From positions 326,871,829 to 326,935,828 of the forward strand of contig CM040125.1 of assembly GCA_022559845.1 (NCBI GenBank): a DNA stretch of 64,000 nucleotides, in the 5' to 3' direction. This document shows positions 46,255 through 59,200 of this stretch, in pieces (the first letter of the stretch is position 1; the number at the start of each line of letters is the position of its first letter). Below the pieces are notes generated by a model. That model saw nothing but the letters and a program-made list of their open reading frames with translations, ran no database searches and was not told where the DNA came from. This DNA is from Amorphophallus konjac (taxonomy: Eukaryota > Streptophyta > Magnoliopsida > Alismatales > Araceae). The position numbers and the translations under genes are program-made.

Positions 46255-49200
46255 TGTAGCACCCCGTATAAAAAAATAATGAGAATGAAAAAAAAAATAT
46301 TATTAATAATATTTTCCAAATGAAAAAAAAAATTAGATAAACTCTATAGGAAGCTTATGTAAGAAGTGGGAACACGGAGTCATCATATGTAAAGATTATT
46401 CACTTAACAAGTGGCTTCCTAGGGTAGTTGGTTAAGTGATGTGCCTTTCAACCTAGTGACCAGGGTTCCAATCCTAGCATCCACACCATTTACCCTTTTT
46501 GCCAAATAATTATATGTTATAAGCTAGCAAAACTTGCACTTACGATTTGGGCCATGGATTAGCTGTACAAACAGTATCTCTCCAGCCTATCTCTTATCTC
46601 TCCAGCCTGTACAAGCTGTAAAGCCTCATTATTCCAGATCTTGCCCCCTATCCGGTCATGACAGACCCTATAAACATGCCCGTAGCTACTCCCATTCTAA
46701 GCTAGCTAAGGTTGGGGCAAAGCTCTGCAGGGATTAAGCAAGAAGGGTCTGCTACTACGATCGTCCAACAAGGTAGGTGTTCTCAATTTTTAACTAAACT
46801 AGTAGTTAATCTAGGATGATTAGCCTAGGTAGTTAGTCTTAGGCTCATCTCCATGCAATATTTAGTGTTTATACAGCATGTGTTAGCCTCATAGTTATCA
46901 TGTATTAGCTTTAATCTAAGAAAAATAGTAAAGTAATTAGTTTCACAACAAGGATAATTAGCATGCAATAGCTTCAATCTGGGACAATTAGCAAGTATTA
47001 GTCTCATGCCCTAGATAACTAACATGAATTAGTTTTATTAACTAATCTAATAGCATACCTAATCTATTAGCATGCTTAATTAACCTGTTAATCTACCAAA
47101 ACACCTCAAAGCTATTTAAAAGTGTCGACACTTTCACACAAAGTGTCAACACTTTCATATCTCAAGCTATTTACAAGTGTCGACACTTTCACATAAAGTG
47201 TCAACACTTTCACACAAAGTGTCAACACTTTCATATCTCAAAGCTATTTACAAGTGTCACACTTTCATAGCTAATGTAAACACATCATGTCGACACTTTC
47301 ACACATGTATATATAACAGCTATATATATAAATATATAAATATAACAATCTATATATAGTAAATGTCGACACCTTAAAGATAAATGTCGACACCACCTAT
47401 AACGACACTGTACAACAGAGATTAAAAAGGAACAGTAAATGTCGACACTTAGTGTCGACATATGTTGAAAAAAAAATAACAGAAATAAAATGTGAATAAT
47501 TTATACACCTATACTTCCATACCTAAATATATAACAGCAATATATATATATATATATTTATATTCAAATGTTCGACACCTGCATAATGCAAGTGTCGACA
47601 CCTGCACATGCAAGTGTCGACACCTGCATGCAAGTCTATATGCAGGTGTGACACCCGACACAACACTTCCATATATATATAAATGTCTATATATGTATAT
47701 AAATTCATATATATATATTTCCATTAATTGTATATACAAAACATATAGAGAACAGAATATAATATAAAATGGACTCCTTCATTCTTATATATATATATAT
47801 ATATATATTTGTAGAATGAAATTATTTTTTTATGTAAAAATCTAATTTTCACCACATTAGTTTATACATACTAAAAATTATCTCCAACATGTTAAAACTA
47901 CTTCCAGCATGTTAAAAGTGACTTCCAATATGATAGAATTATTTTATACATACTGAGATATAAAAATAATTTTCAGCATGTTAAAATCTATTTCAAGCTA
48001 TTTTTGTGCATATAAAACCTACTTTCCTATTAAATAAAGTAGTAAATTGATGCATGAAAAGTACTTCCAGCGTGATAACATGTCTTCCAGTATGGTAAAA
48101 TTATTCCAGCATGTTATAATTATTTTTGGCATGTTATAATTATTTTCAGTATATTAAAACTATTTTTCAGCATGATAATTCTATTTTCCTATCAAATAAT
48201 TAGCAATTAAGTGTAGAAAAATAATTTTTAGCATGATAACATTTCTTCCAGTATGGTAAAATTATTCCAGCATGTTATAACTATTTTTGGCATGTTATAA
48301 TTATTTTCAGTGTATTAAAACTATTTTTCAGCATGATAATTCTATTTTCCTATCAAATAATTAGCAAATAAGTGTAGAAAAATAATTTTTAGCATGATAA
48401 CATTTCTTACAGTATGGTAAAATTATTCCAGCATGTTATAACTATTTTTGGCATGTTATAATTATTTTCAGTGTATTAAAACTATTTTCAGCATGATAAT
48501 TCTATTTTCCTATCAAATAATTAGCAAATAAGTGTAGAAAAATAATTTTTAGCATGATAAAAATTATGTTGTTATCATAAAATTTCTGTAATCAGCATGG
48601 CAACCTTATCTTATTATCCTATCAGTAAGTTAATTATTTTAGCATGTTAAGCATTAATTTTAGCATGTTAATAATTAATTTTCAGCATGTAAAAATTAAA
48701 TCCAGCATAAAAAATTTATTTTTATCATCTTACCAGTAAAGTAACATATGAAACTCATTCTCAGCATGTTAATATTATTTTTAGCAAGTTAGAATTATTT
48801 TCAACATAAAAACTTATTTTCATGATTAAATTCTGATTATTATAATAAATCACCATTTTGGCTAACCCATATACGTATATCGGACAGAAGATATACATAT
48901 CTATAACCTCCATTATGTTGGACAAAAGTTAAACACTTGTTCTAAACATAAAATGGGCAAAACTGCCACCCGTAAACCTATTAAAATTTCTGTTAACCAA
49001 TAGATCATCTAGTTAACCCCTATTGTCATTAGCATGCATCGAACGTTACGGGTTTTTACTCCTAGTTCATCCCTACACATCAATGCGCCCTTGGATTCCA
49101 TTCCATAATTCCACCTTATATATCATACTGGTCAAACCTTGAAATTCCATATTGGCTATAAATGAGAGTGGATGTCAACAAACATGACAAATGCTGTGCA

Positions 49201-50125
49201 TATAGGGCCCGGTCTGGTCCTGGGAGGAGCACCCGAAGGTACTTGTGCCCATGGGAGTTTATTGACCACGGTGTTTAGCATTGCACCGGAGTACTTGCTT
49301 GCTAGACTTTAGGCATTCCACTCATTCTCGTGATATTACTTGATTGATTGACTTGAGACCCGCAGAAGGGTAGAAGTGTTTACTTGAATGCATTATAAAT
49401 AGCCAATTCCAGTTATACATGCTTGAAACTACTTTGCTTACTAATGCTAGCTTGATTAACATGTTGCTATTCCAGTTATCACTTCTTAGTTATCACTGAC
49501 TTGATATCATTTACTATCACTTGCTACTACTGCTTGAAATCGTGAAATCTATATACTCTCACTTTCTACTCCTGTCGATTTTACGAATTCTTTGATATCT
49601 ATCTGTCTGCATGCATAGTTTACCTACACTAAACGAATGTATAATTCACTTAAAGCATGTTAGAACTTGAGATGTAAATCCTACTGAGCGATTTGCTCAT
49701 CTAGTTGTTTTCTAACCTTTTCAGGTAGTTCGGATATCAGCCAGAACTCGGAAGGGAATGAGTCTGAGTGATGAGTGTAGAAATGGAGTTATCATGTTGT
49801 CTTGTTAATTGTGCTTGTGTAAATGGTGTTATTGTAATCCCGCTTATGTCAGTCATATCCAGTTATGTCAGACGTTAGTTGTGTTAGTCCAACTGATTAG
49901 AACTGTAATAAGGGCTTGAAGCCTCGTAGTTGGACTTGGAAATGTATGCAGTTGTCATTTGATTAGTTGTAACAATCATCCTATTTGTATTAATTTCAAG
50001 TTAAATCTTAGTTATCTGTGTACTCTATTAACTATCAAGGAAGAATTCCATCGATTAGCTAGCTCGCTTTGGTTCTATATAAAACTGTCACGCCACGGGT
50101 AAGCTTCCGCGCTCGGGACGTGACA
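46255..50125 (+). repeat. 3' LTR of element D
   Basis: 3871 bp, near-identical to 37706-41565, with the same internal repeat blocks. Small differences include the CTCTCCAGCC duplication near 46575 and one variant unit near 47627. Confidence 0.93.
47120..47625. repeat. Palindrome array, GTGTCGACAC core (LTR D, 3' copy)
   Basis: Copy of the 38568-39070 array, with the same CG-to-CA decayed units, so that decay predates the insertion. Confidence 0.85.
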
Positions 50126-51139
50126 TCTTATCCTTCGAACTCTACTTCTCAACTTACAACTCTATGCCCAACTCTCAAAAAGGAGGAGAGCTTTGATCAA
50201 TTTTATCAACTCATCATGACTCAAAATCAAGCCATCCAAGATCACTCTCTCCAAGTCCAAGTGCGAATTGATAGGATGACTGAGGAGATCAAGAGGATAG
50301 AGGAAGATCAATTGCTTGGCTACTCGAGCTCCAATTCTATTGATCAAATTCCTGATGTTGACTATGATCAATCTACAATTCCCCAAGATCATAACACTCC
50401 AATCACTCTTGATTTAGATCATGTGGGGCATAGGGAGGAGTCTTATCAGGAAGTTTTTGAGGGAGTTAGCTATAGCTGTGATGATGATAAAAAAGATAAG
50501 CTTGAGGATCTGGAGCGTCGTTGTCCTTTTGCAGAGAGTTCTAAAGAAGTTGATGATCTCAATTTGGGGGGAGAAGAAGAGGAAAGTAATGTTCATGATC
50601 AAATCCCATTCGCTTCCTTTCTTGAATTTAAGGAGACCTTGTTCCAAGGGAAGGATGAAGAGGATGTGCGAGTGGAGAATAAATTAAGTAAGGCTATTAA
50701 TGATCTCTCTTGGGTAAAGGAGGAGGCGGGTATCCCACATGACTTTTATCTCGATTGGACATCTTCTGATCAAGGGGAGGGTATTGATCTTCTACCTCTT
50801 CACGATTTTGGCAAATTTGATCTTATTGAAGACATTCTTCAATTAGCCGATGTATCTGATCCTATTGAGTCTCACGAGTATTATGTTGAGGAGCATGCTT
50901 CTTTCACTCTTGATATTGATAATCTCCGTGACACTAATCATTTGATGGGAGCCCTTCACCCTTTGATCTATTCTCACCTTAACGATATACAAGGAAATTT
51001 TAAAATTGAGGTTGTAAAAGAAATTCTTATTAATAACAAGGTCCACATTAATGTCTTCAACACTTATAATGACCTTAAGTTTGAAGAGGAATATTTTATA
51101 ATTGATGATATGATAATTCCTCTTCCATTTTCTGACTGA
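50126..51139 (+). pseudogene. Element E acidic ORF downstream of gag, function unknown
   Basis: The open frame continues from the left piece and ends with TGA at 51137-51139, about 338 codons after the junction. It opens with PTLKKEESFDQFYQLIM and a short coiled-coil-like stretch (QVRIDRMTEEIKRIEEDQ), then a strongly Asp/Glu-rich region with IPFASFLEFKETLF, WVKEEAGIPHDFYLDW, LLPLHDFGKFDLIED and HYYVEEHASFTLDI-like motifs. No RT, protease or integrase motif is present although pol should follow gag. I do not recognise a characterised domain. It is probably the product of a non-autonomous Tat-type element. The apparent ATG at 50069 belongs to the LTR of element D and is not its start. Confidence 0.55.
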
Positions 51140-51193
51140 GGCGGTCCCTTTGGCCAATTTGATTCAGCATGGTATGCTATAAAGGCCAAACCA

Positions 51194-51400
51194 ATGAATG
51201 TTGATTTTTACATGACGCCCACGGTAGAAGGATTGTTAGCATATGCGTTGCACGAAAAACTCAATCATGCTAACAACCAACTTATCTTTTGGCCACATAC
51301 ACTTTTTCATGATCTTATCTTTGCATGGCACGAATGGTGGAACTTGAAAGAAGATGAGATCACGTGGTGGCTTATTCTTAACTCAACTCGTTGGTTATGA
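51194..51400 (+). CDS. Small ORF of element E, unknown
   Basis: 68 codons, Trp- and His-rich (ALHEKLNHANNQ, AWHEWWNLKEDEITWW), 55 bp after the larger ORF and in a different frame. It directly precedes the conserved Tat/Athila 3' landmark. It may be a relic of the end of pol or an accessory reading frame; no family recognised. Confidence 0.3.
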   Translation: MNVDFYMTPTVEGLLAYALHEKLNHANNQLIFWPHTLFHDLIFAWHEWWNLKEDEITWWLILNSTRWL

Positions 51401-52137
51401 AGCTTGCACCTTCTATGCATGCATCTGGCTGAAGACGTAAAACTTAGCGCTTCTGGGAGATAACCCAATGTTTTTATTATTTGATGTTTTATTTTAGTTT
51501 ATTTTTCAGTAAATAGGTAAGAGCCAAGGAGATGAAGTTGTCGTCGTCCATATCAATGATGGAGTTTCGCCCCACATATCAGGTTGTCTCTTCTTATCAA
51601 TATTTATTGTTACATTATTCTATTATTTCTATTGCTTACATATACCATTGAGGACAATGTCATTCAAGTTGGGGGGGGAGAGAAAAATTTATTTCATGAT
51701 ACATATATACTACAACCTGACATGAGTTCTTGCATATTGTCCTGCATATCTTTTTATCTTGAAACATGAAAGTAGAAAGATGAAAGCCTCGATTAAGTTT
51801 TCTTGATTCATGCTTGAAATTGAAAGTAATTCTGGAATAGAAAAGACTAGGGAGAAGGAGGATGGAAAATTTATTCAATCTAGCATTCGAAAACTGATTT
51901 AAGAATCTCTTTTAAAGTTCATGTGCACTTTAAAAGAAAAGAAATCACTCTGCACGCTAATGAAATAAGCGGGACAAGTCTTCTGCTATTTTGGGTATGT
52001 TGTATGATACTCTGCACTTCTTAAAGAGATCTTTTATAAGATTTCTGCATAGTCATTTATCAAATAAGTGCAAAAGCATAATGAAAAAAAAGAAAAAAAT
52101 AAGAGAGAAAAAGAACACCATGAAAAATACCCCTAGT

Positions 52138-52272
52138 CTTAGTAACCGGGCCTACTTCACCTAACAAGTGTTGAGGTTCACGTCAAACGGAAAAGGGAAC
52201 CATGATCTGTATAACTAGGGCTGCTTCTCCTAAGGTAATAGTCGAGGTTCATGTTAGGCAATGAAGGGTAGT
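52138..52272. repeat. Two diverged ~65-bp direct repeats
   Basis: GTAACCGGGCCTACTTCACC with GTGTTGAGGTTCACGTCA (from 52141) is echoed by GTATAACTAGGGCTGCTTCTCC with AGTCGAGGTTCATGTTA (from 52207). Non-coding, within element E. Confidence 0.55.
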
Positions 52273-52824
52273 GCAACATCATGTGTGTAGAAAAATACAA
52301 AGATCCCAAATGGACAAAGCAATAAGGCAGACAAAAAGCTAGTATGCTTAATGCTCTGATTAAGAGGTGCAAGGTTGAAAGGCACTTACTTGGAATAACA
52401 AATGAGGGATGCAATTGTCTAAGCTGTGGATTTAGTATTACACATGCACAAGTGCTATTAAACTTTGATTTGAATTCTTGATCATGTACCGTAATTTCCA
52501 ATCTAAGACTAGTGTGTATTAATGCTTCCAGATTCCTAATCTTTAGTTGATTCTATAAAGGAAGAGCTAGGTATGAAAGTATGGACTTCGTAAACTCTCG
52601 TTAGTCTTAAATTTTAATTTATTTGCATGACATTCATCACTTTTTGAGCATTTAATGAGCATAGTATGGCCAAATCTCATTCTCACCATTAATTTGAGTT
52701 TACATGATTTTATCATCATTTTGAGTCAAAATAGCAATGTGAGAAATATTTAAGAAAATGCACAATTGTCATAATTCATTTTGAAATAAAAAACATTGAC
52801 TATTTCAATTTTTTTGAATTTTCA

Positions 52825-53220
52825 GGAATGAGCGACCAAGCTCGAGGCGCCAATTAATGAATGCCCTTTTGAAAGGGCGCCCATTAAACAAACTGTGACA
52901 CTTTGAGAGCTGCCCATTCTCTGTATGGAAATAGAAAAGAAAAAATGCTGAAAAGAAATAAGAATGGATGATAGCTCACTCTGGTGCCAATTCCTTGGAA
53001 AAAGAATGAACGACCATATAAAGGGGCGCTCATTCTCTGTACAAAAAATTTGGAAGAAAATTCAAGAAAAATAGAAAAAGGAATGAGCGCCCGTCTAGAA
53101 AGTCGACTATTCAATTACATGAAAAAGCCAAAAATATCAAAATAAGGAACTAAAGAAGTTGCGACCGTTTGAACAGTCACCCATTATGAATTGAACACCC
53201 ATACGGTGGTCGCCATTTAC
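52825..53220. repeat. Palindrome array, GGGCGC/GAGCGC core (element E LTR)
   Basis: Inverted motifs of the type AATGAGCGACC, GGCGCC, AATGCCCTTTTGAAAGGGCG, GGGCGCTCATT, AATGAGCGCCCG and GTCGCCATT, with AATGA/TCATT flanks pointing towards each other. The array ends about 170 bp before the TATA box. Confidence 0.65.
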
Positions 53221-53390
53221 AGTTTGAAGCAGAAACGGAACTAAGTTTCTCTAATGAAAGTTATCTTTCCAAGTTTTGATGCAAGGAGGACTCTTTGATG
53301 GCAAAAGGCCTAGTTTAAGCAAGATTTGATACTAAAAAAATCAGATTTTGACTTGATCCCAAAGCCTCCAATTATGAAAAACTTCTGCAC

Positions 53391-53400
53391 TCTATAAAAA
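53391..53400 (+). promoter_or_regulatory. TATA box of element E LTR
   Basis: TCTATAAAAA followed by a strongly CT-rich leader (53430-54050, including a TTC repeat at 53521-53556), a typical plant LTR promoter arrangement. AATAAA near 54250 would serve as the polyadenylation signal. Confidence 0.55.
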
Positions 53401-54619
53401 GTCACCCAGAGCAAACCGAAAAAAAATCTTAGCCCTTTCTTAGCCTCTTTACATGCTCTTCTATTCATCTTTTTAACTTACTTTCTTCTACAAAGTTCTT
53501 CATTGTTAAGTGCTCTTTAATTTCTTCTTCTTCTTCTTCTTCTTCTTCTTCTCTCCTGTGTTTAGGTTATTTCAAGTTTTTCAAGGTTCTATCCTGCATT
53601 TTTACTGTTCATCTACGGTTCTGAACTTTGTTCTTATCAAGTTTTCTTCCCCTTATGCTCTTATTTTCATCTTAATCTCTTCAAAGAAGTTCTTCATTTT
53701 TCCTAGATATATATTTTCATTCTTCTTCATCTTCCTCCAATTCTTTCTAGGTTTCAATTTACAATCTTTTTTTCAAAGTTTAGTTTTTTTTGATTTATTG
53801 TTCATCCACGCAAAATTACCTCTGTTCTTCCTCAATTTTCACCATCTTTCTCATGTTTTCTCTCTTTGCACTATTCATCAACTTTCTTCCTCTCATCTAG
53901 ATCTACAACTTTCTCTTCTACCACATCTTCTAATTCTCTTTGGTTTTAAAGCTATTTCAATTTTTCTCTTGCTCTATTTCAAGCTCTGTTTTACTTTTTT
54001 TAACTCTCTTCCTCATCTTCTATCTATCTTTCCCTCCTCTATTTTCTTCACACATCCAAAGGCGGAGATTCTTCTTTTGGTGCTCTAAAGGCGACGTCTA
54101 CTTCCAAGGCGGGGCGATCTTCCTCCAAGGCTCGGCAAGGAGACGACGACGCTACTCTTCAAATTTCATGGCTCTATTTCTTCCTTATTCCCTTAGTTTA
54201 CCCAAGTTATAATTTTTAGCTTTCATAGACATTGTAATCTTTTCTTAGCAATAAAAATTCATCTTTTACAATTGTGTTTTGCTAGTTCTTTCTCTTTATA
54301 GTGCCCCGGAATTTATATAAGTAATTTATGGATTTATTAATAATTTTTTGGAATTTATTTGGGCTAAATGAATTTATAAATGGATTAACGGGTTAATAAG
54401 TCATTATAAGGCCTAAATATGTTAATAGGATAACCTAGCCTATCTAATTATTATCCAAAAGATTTAAAGATCAGGACCCATTTAGTTGGCCCATATTCTA
54501 GAAGGTTATTAAGCTTATTCTCGGATTTTTTTAAAAAAAAGATAAACACTACTTAATAAGATAATTTAATAGATAATGGATAAACGAGTTTTACTTATTT
54601 AAAACTCTAGATACGATGA

Positions 54620-55595
54620 CTGTAACGGTCTATCGTAAGACCGCCACAGCCTTGTAACGCGGCAAGGGTCGACCATGACAGCCTGCGAATTCCGTAAGTG
54701 AGAGAACTTGCAAAAAGATTGGAACTTGATGTTCCTATCCACAAGAGACCTAATTGGAACAATGTATAAAGACCCTAAGGACTCTTAGAGATTAGGTTTT
54801 AACAGATTAAGGACTCTAGAATCGATCTAATCTTCAAACCCTAGCTAAAACCCTATAAATAGGACCTAGTTCTGAACTGTGCGACCCTTACTTTTGGCTC
54901 GCAAGGAATCAAGGTAAGGAGATGTAATCTTGGGTAAGTTCTTTAGAAGTATTTGTTTACAATACTTTAGACTAACTCCTCTCCAAATTTCACATCTTTA
55001 GGTCAAGAGGTCGTGGAGTTAGAGCCCAAGGAAGTTGCTAAAAAATCATAGGAAGAAGGGAACTAGGGTTCGGTGTTCAGACCATAACTGGAAGTTTGAA
55101 GCCTAGACAAGAGGTAGGTTATCTCATGAACGGTAAAAACAACTTGATAGGACTATAAGCCCTCTGGTTTGATTGAATTTCATGTATAGTAGAGCATCAA
55201 TTTCATGTTTTACTAGTTCCATGCATTACATGCATCTCTTAACCCTAAATTGAGAACTTAAAACATGTATTTCATCTATTCATGTTCACCTATGCATGTA
55301 GATAGCCTATCATTCTTTATCATGCCTAGAAACTCATGGTGTTTTGGTTATAGACATGATGTGAGTTAATCTCTTATGTTTCATATTGCTTTCTATTAGC
55401 AGACACTCTGACGCGTCATAGTAGGACCATCACATTCATGTAACGGCCTTACTATGAGCCGTCACAGTCTCTGTGGTATATGAGTTACTCTGTTAACTCT
55501 GACGCACCAATACAGACGCGTTACATAAGGGTAACGGCTGTTCTCTGACCGTCACAATCACTGTGACGCCCCACTTCTAGACCGTCAGAGTCTAT
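54620..55595. repeat. Palindrome arrays, GTAACGG/CCGTCAC core, left part (LTR C)
   Basis: TGTAACGGTC...GACCGCCACAG (54620-54650), GACGCGTC (55411), TGTAACGGCC...GCCGTCACAG (55439-55472), GTAACGGCTG...GACCGTCACA (55533-55558) and CTGTGACGCC...GACCGTCAGAG (55560-55592). Arms are 7-10 bp with loops of about 10-15 bp. The family resembles the array of element B although the LTRs are otherwise unalike. It is non-coding between units. Confidence 0.75.
54853..54860 (+). promoter_or_regulatory. TATA box of LTR C
   Basis: TATAAATA in the context CCCTATAAATAGGACC, about 555 bp inside the LTR. Confidence 0.55.
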
Positions 55596-55912
55596 GATCT
55601 GTCAACCCTAGACAGAATATGATTTGTTAATATTTCTTATTATTAAGCCTAGTTACCTAAGTGTTAACCTGGTTATATGACTTGAGATTAATTAAGCATT
55701 CATGATAGGTATTGCATGATTTGGTATCTCACTTTTACTTTGAGTTATGTTAATTTCATGAAGCCAAACTCTATAGTTTTGTAATTAGAAACATGATTTT
55801 GAAAGATGAATTAGTAAAGTTTTTATCTTGGTTTCACATCAATATATGTCTCTATCTATATATTCTTTCTCTATCAATAGAGTCGTTTCTATAAGTACAT
55901 GGCACATACTCC

Positions 55913-55927
55913 GGTGTGTTGTCCATT
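55913..55927. repeat. TSD of the ORF1-only LINE, left copy
   Basis: GGTGTGTTGTCCATT, identical to 59982-59996, followed by a short T run (minus-strand poly(A)). Confidence 0.92.
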
Positions 55928-55932
55928 TTTTT
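55928..55932 (-). other. Poly(A) tail of the ORF1-only LINE
   Basis: Five T residues next to the target-site duplication, which itself ends TT; a short A tail on the minus strand. Confidence 0.7.
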
Positions 55933-56210
55933 AACTAAAGTTGATACTTGCAAGGGGGGAGACGGGAGAGGGGGTTCATCTCTTCATTGCGGAAGATGAT
56001 GAAACCACTATCCCGGCCACCAGGCAAGCGATTTTCATATATGGAAGCATAAAGGGGAAAGGGGTACAGAGAGGGGGGGGGGGGGGGGGAAGCGGCCCAA
56101 GAGGGCCAAGAGTAGTACAAGGCCAAAGGCCCAAGAAAGCAGCAACAACCAAGAGGACCCAAGCGGGGGCAGAAACAAAAGCCCAAGAACCCACAGATGA
56201 AACAACGCCC

Positions 56211-59200
56211 CTACAGAAGGAAGTCTTCGTCGAATACCCCTTCAGAATCGGAGGAGAACACAGAACGGACACCGCGCTGCCGACCCGGAGAGAAATCAAG
56301 AGGGTCAACCTCAGAACCGTCTGTGTCGGGCACCTCCGTGAACAGGGGCGGCGGCGGGGGCGCCATCGAAGAGGACTGGAGCCGAAGAGAGCGACGAGGA
56401 GGAAGAGCAGCATCCTCAAACATGCACTGACGATCACGCGAGGAGGAGGTGGAGTTGGACCGCCGGAAGGAACGCCGAGGTGCTCCGCCATCCATCCTCG
56501 AGGGCGGCCGGGAGCGGTCCAGGCCAGAGGTGCCCACAAAAGTCGCATGAGCCGCCGTACAGCCAAGGGTGGCCGAAGCAGGCTCAAGCCCGGGGACATG
56601 AAACGCCTGGACGAGCTGAGGGAACCTGAGAGGCATGCCAAGATCCGGGGGGGGGGGGCACAACACCCACGGGAAACACCGGAGCAGGAGGCGGGGCGGA
56701 GTCGACGAACTACCCAGGAGGGGCCCGGTTGATTTTCTTCCTCAAAGCTTGGGCGAAGGAGAGACGAGGGGCAGCCGTCGGAGAGGAGGACCCTTCAATG
56801 CTAGCCGCCTGGGCAGAGGGCTGCGCCCCAGGGGCCCAAGCAACAGCACCGGCATTAAGCCCAGAGGAGGGGCCGCCAAGGGGGTGAGCATCTGGCGCCA
56901 GGAGGCCGTGGACAAAAGAAGTAGACACCCGGGCAGCAGGAGGGACACCCGCGGGTGCAACGCCTTCCCCGGAAGGAGGAGCAGCCGGGGGGGAGGGCGC
57001 GAAGCCCACAGCCGGAGAAGACAGAACGCCATGATGCACGTCAGCTGTAGGGCAGAGGCCAACGAACCGAGCATGGGCCGCAGGAAGAAGAGGGAACTGC
57101 TCCTGTCGGTGCGCGGTGGGGGCAGCTGGGGCGCCGGAAACGGCAGCCTGAAGGGCGGAGGCCGGGAGCGGCTGCTCCAAGCCCTGGGACACAGGCGGGG
57201 GAAGGACACCCTCCGTAGAGACCCGAGCGGCCGTCGGAGGGAGGGCAGCAGTGTAGACGGTGACCGAGCCCAAAGCAGAAGCAGTCCCAGGAGGAGGGGG
57301 GGCCAGAGAGGCCATGGAGGCATCATGCGCGGTGCAGAGAACGGGGGAGACACCGTTCATCGGGGAGGAGCCATCAGTCAGGAGGAAGGCGACCGCAGGA
57401 GATAGCTCCAAAGCTGGCCACTGAGGGTTATCCGGAGCAAGACCCTCACACGGGTGGATGGTGGCGGAAGAAGAGTCAACTCCCAGGAAGTGGGAGTGGG
57501 CTGCCGCATTGACCAAAAGCCTTGAGGAGGTAGAGGTCTGCAGAGTGCATGAGGCCTGCATGGGGGCCTGAAGAGCGACTGGACCCGGCGCTGTGGATGT
57601 GGACAGGGCGGTGGCACCCTGGGCCACGGCCCCAAGCGGCTGAGTGACACGAGGCTCAGTAGGAGCATCCGTGTAGACAGCAAGCAAGGGGGGAGTTCCA
57701 GGCAGGGTAGGGGCTGGTAGAGGGGCCAGGGCGCCCTGCAGACGCACAGGGGCATCCAACACGCCATTGCCCGCAGTAGATAGAGGCTGGCGGGGGGGGG
57801 GGGGGGGAAGAAGGGGGCCAATAGCAGCCGCCGAAGAGGCGAGGGCGAAGGTGGCAGCATCCACCGCAGGGAGAGCTGACTGGGAGGGGCTGCGCGTGCC
57901 GGCAGAGGTGGACGGAGCCAGGCCACTGCAGAGACGAGGATGCACATGAACAGGGGCAGCAAAGTCCGAGGGAGGAGCCGGGGGCTCCTGCGGGGAGGCA
58001 ACTGGTTGCACCAGAAACTGCCCGCCAGGAGCTGCCGATGGAGGTTGTCCACCACACTTCTGCCGAGAGGCGGCACCCTTGCACTTGGAGGCCAGGTGCC
58101 CAAGGCGCCTACAGTGGGAGCAGAAGAGAGGCGTATTCTTGTATTTGATCGGCTGCCAGTAGCTAGAGGAGCCATAACTGATGAGGACCCGCGAGGGCAG
58201 CGGCTTGGAGACATCAAGTTGAACACAGACGTGGGCTGCCGAGGACCGAGTGAGGCATCTGGTGCTTTTGTCAATTTGCAGAGTCGGACCGATGCTGCCA
58301 GCAATAGATAGAAGCAATTCCTCATGGAAGAAGTTAACAGGCAGGTGGGGTAGCTCCAGCCAAACTGGGACCAGAGGCGAATCAGCGTCCTTAGAGAACT
58401 CGAGGGTCCATTTGGAGAAGACAAAAGGCCTGCCCTGGATGTACAGGGTATCCTTCAGGAGCACCTGCAAAAAGTCATCTTTGTTTTGGAACCGAAGCAG
58501 AAGGTGGCGTGGGTCCAAGGAGCTGATGACGAAGTCCTGGTGAAGCTTGAACCGTTGTGCTAGATGGTAGCGAATGGCTTCAAAGGGAGGGCGTCCACGA
58601 GCCGTTCTAGCGACGATGGCAAACTGTAAGGACTTACAAGATAGGTTGATTTCTGCCATGGAGAAAAATGCCGCTGGTTCCCCAGAGTCGGAGAAGGCAG
58701 GGGCATGAGCTTCCATGTCGAGCTTGGGCAGCGCAACGGACTGGAGCACCACCTGGGCAAAAGAGGGGACGGTCGCCGTAGGGGAAGCTCCGGCAAGGGA
58801 TGCGCCTGGAGCACGCATCCAGGGAGAAACGGCAGGACCCGCGGTGGGAGTCGGTGCTGGAGAAGGAGCAGGAGAGGTGCCCGCGGGGACACCTGCAGCT
58901 GGCTTGCCAGGGGAGCCGAGCAGCGACCCCAGGGGGGAGATAGCAGGACGGGCAGAAGCTTCAACGCCGCGGGCAGCAACCCCAGAGGCCCCGTCCCAAG
59001 GGCCACCGACAGGAGGGCACCCCTTCGACGATGAGGGCACAGCGGCCGCGTCCGAGGACGGCGTGCGGAGCGCCCCGGCCGGCGGAGCAGTGGGGCGGGG
59101 CACCGTGGGGGCGGGGGGGTCACTAGGGCAGGCGGCCGGAGCCGAGGAGGAAGGCCCCCGTAGGGGTAGAGCAGAAAATAGAGCACCGTTTTGCGGTGCT

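Larger units (their letters stand above)
37706..50125 (+). mobile_element. Element D: Tekay/Del-type chromovirus (Ty3/gypsy)
   Basis: 12,420 bp with LTRs 37706-41565 and 46255-50125, primer-binding site 41573-41585, gag-pol 41772-46156, polypurine tract 46242-46254 and TSD TCTTA. The LTRs are very similar (about 1% differences plus a few short indels by eye), so insertion was fairly recent. Long LTRs, gag-pol in one frame and a C-terminal chromodomain place it in the Tekay/Del clade. Coding capacity is lost through three stops and one frameshift. Confidence 0.93.
50126..54296 (+). mobile_element. Element E, right piece: Tat/Athila-like 3' region and LTR, cut by element C
   Basis: Continues the ORF broken at 37705. 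After the coding region come GCGCTTCTGGGAGATAACCCAA (51449-51470) and CATTGAGGACAATG (51646-51659) with a G8 tract (51671-51678), landmarks characteristic of the 3' end of Tat/Athila-lineage elements. An LTR-like region follows: palindrome array 52825-53220, TATA 53391-53400, CT-rich leader and AATAAA near 54250. The exact LTR start is not clear, and its end is replaced by element C at 54297. Confidence 0.65.

Noticed and set aside
50069..50125. ATG at 50069 as start of the element E ORF
   Set aside because: These bases belong to the end of the 3' LTR of element D; the open frame across the junction is accidental upstream of 50126.
53510..54088. Phe/Ser-rich ORF of 192 codons
   Set aside because: Translation of a TTC/CT-rich LTR leader, beginning in a TTC microsatellite.
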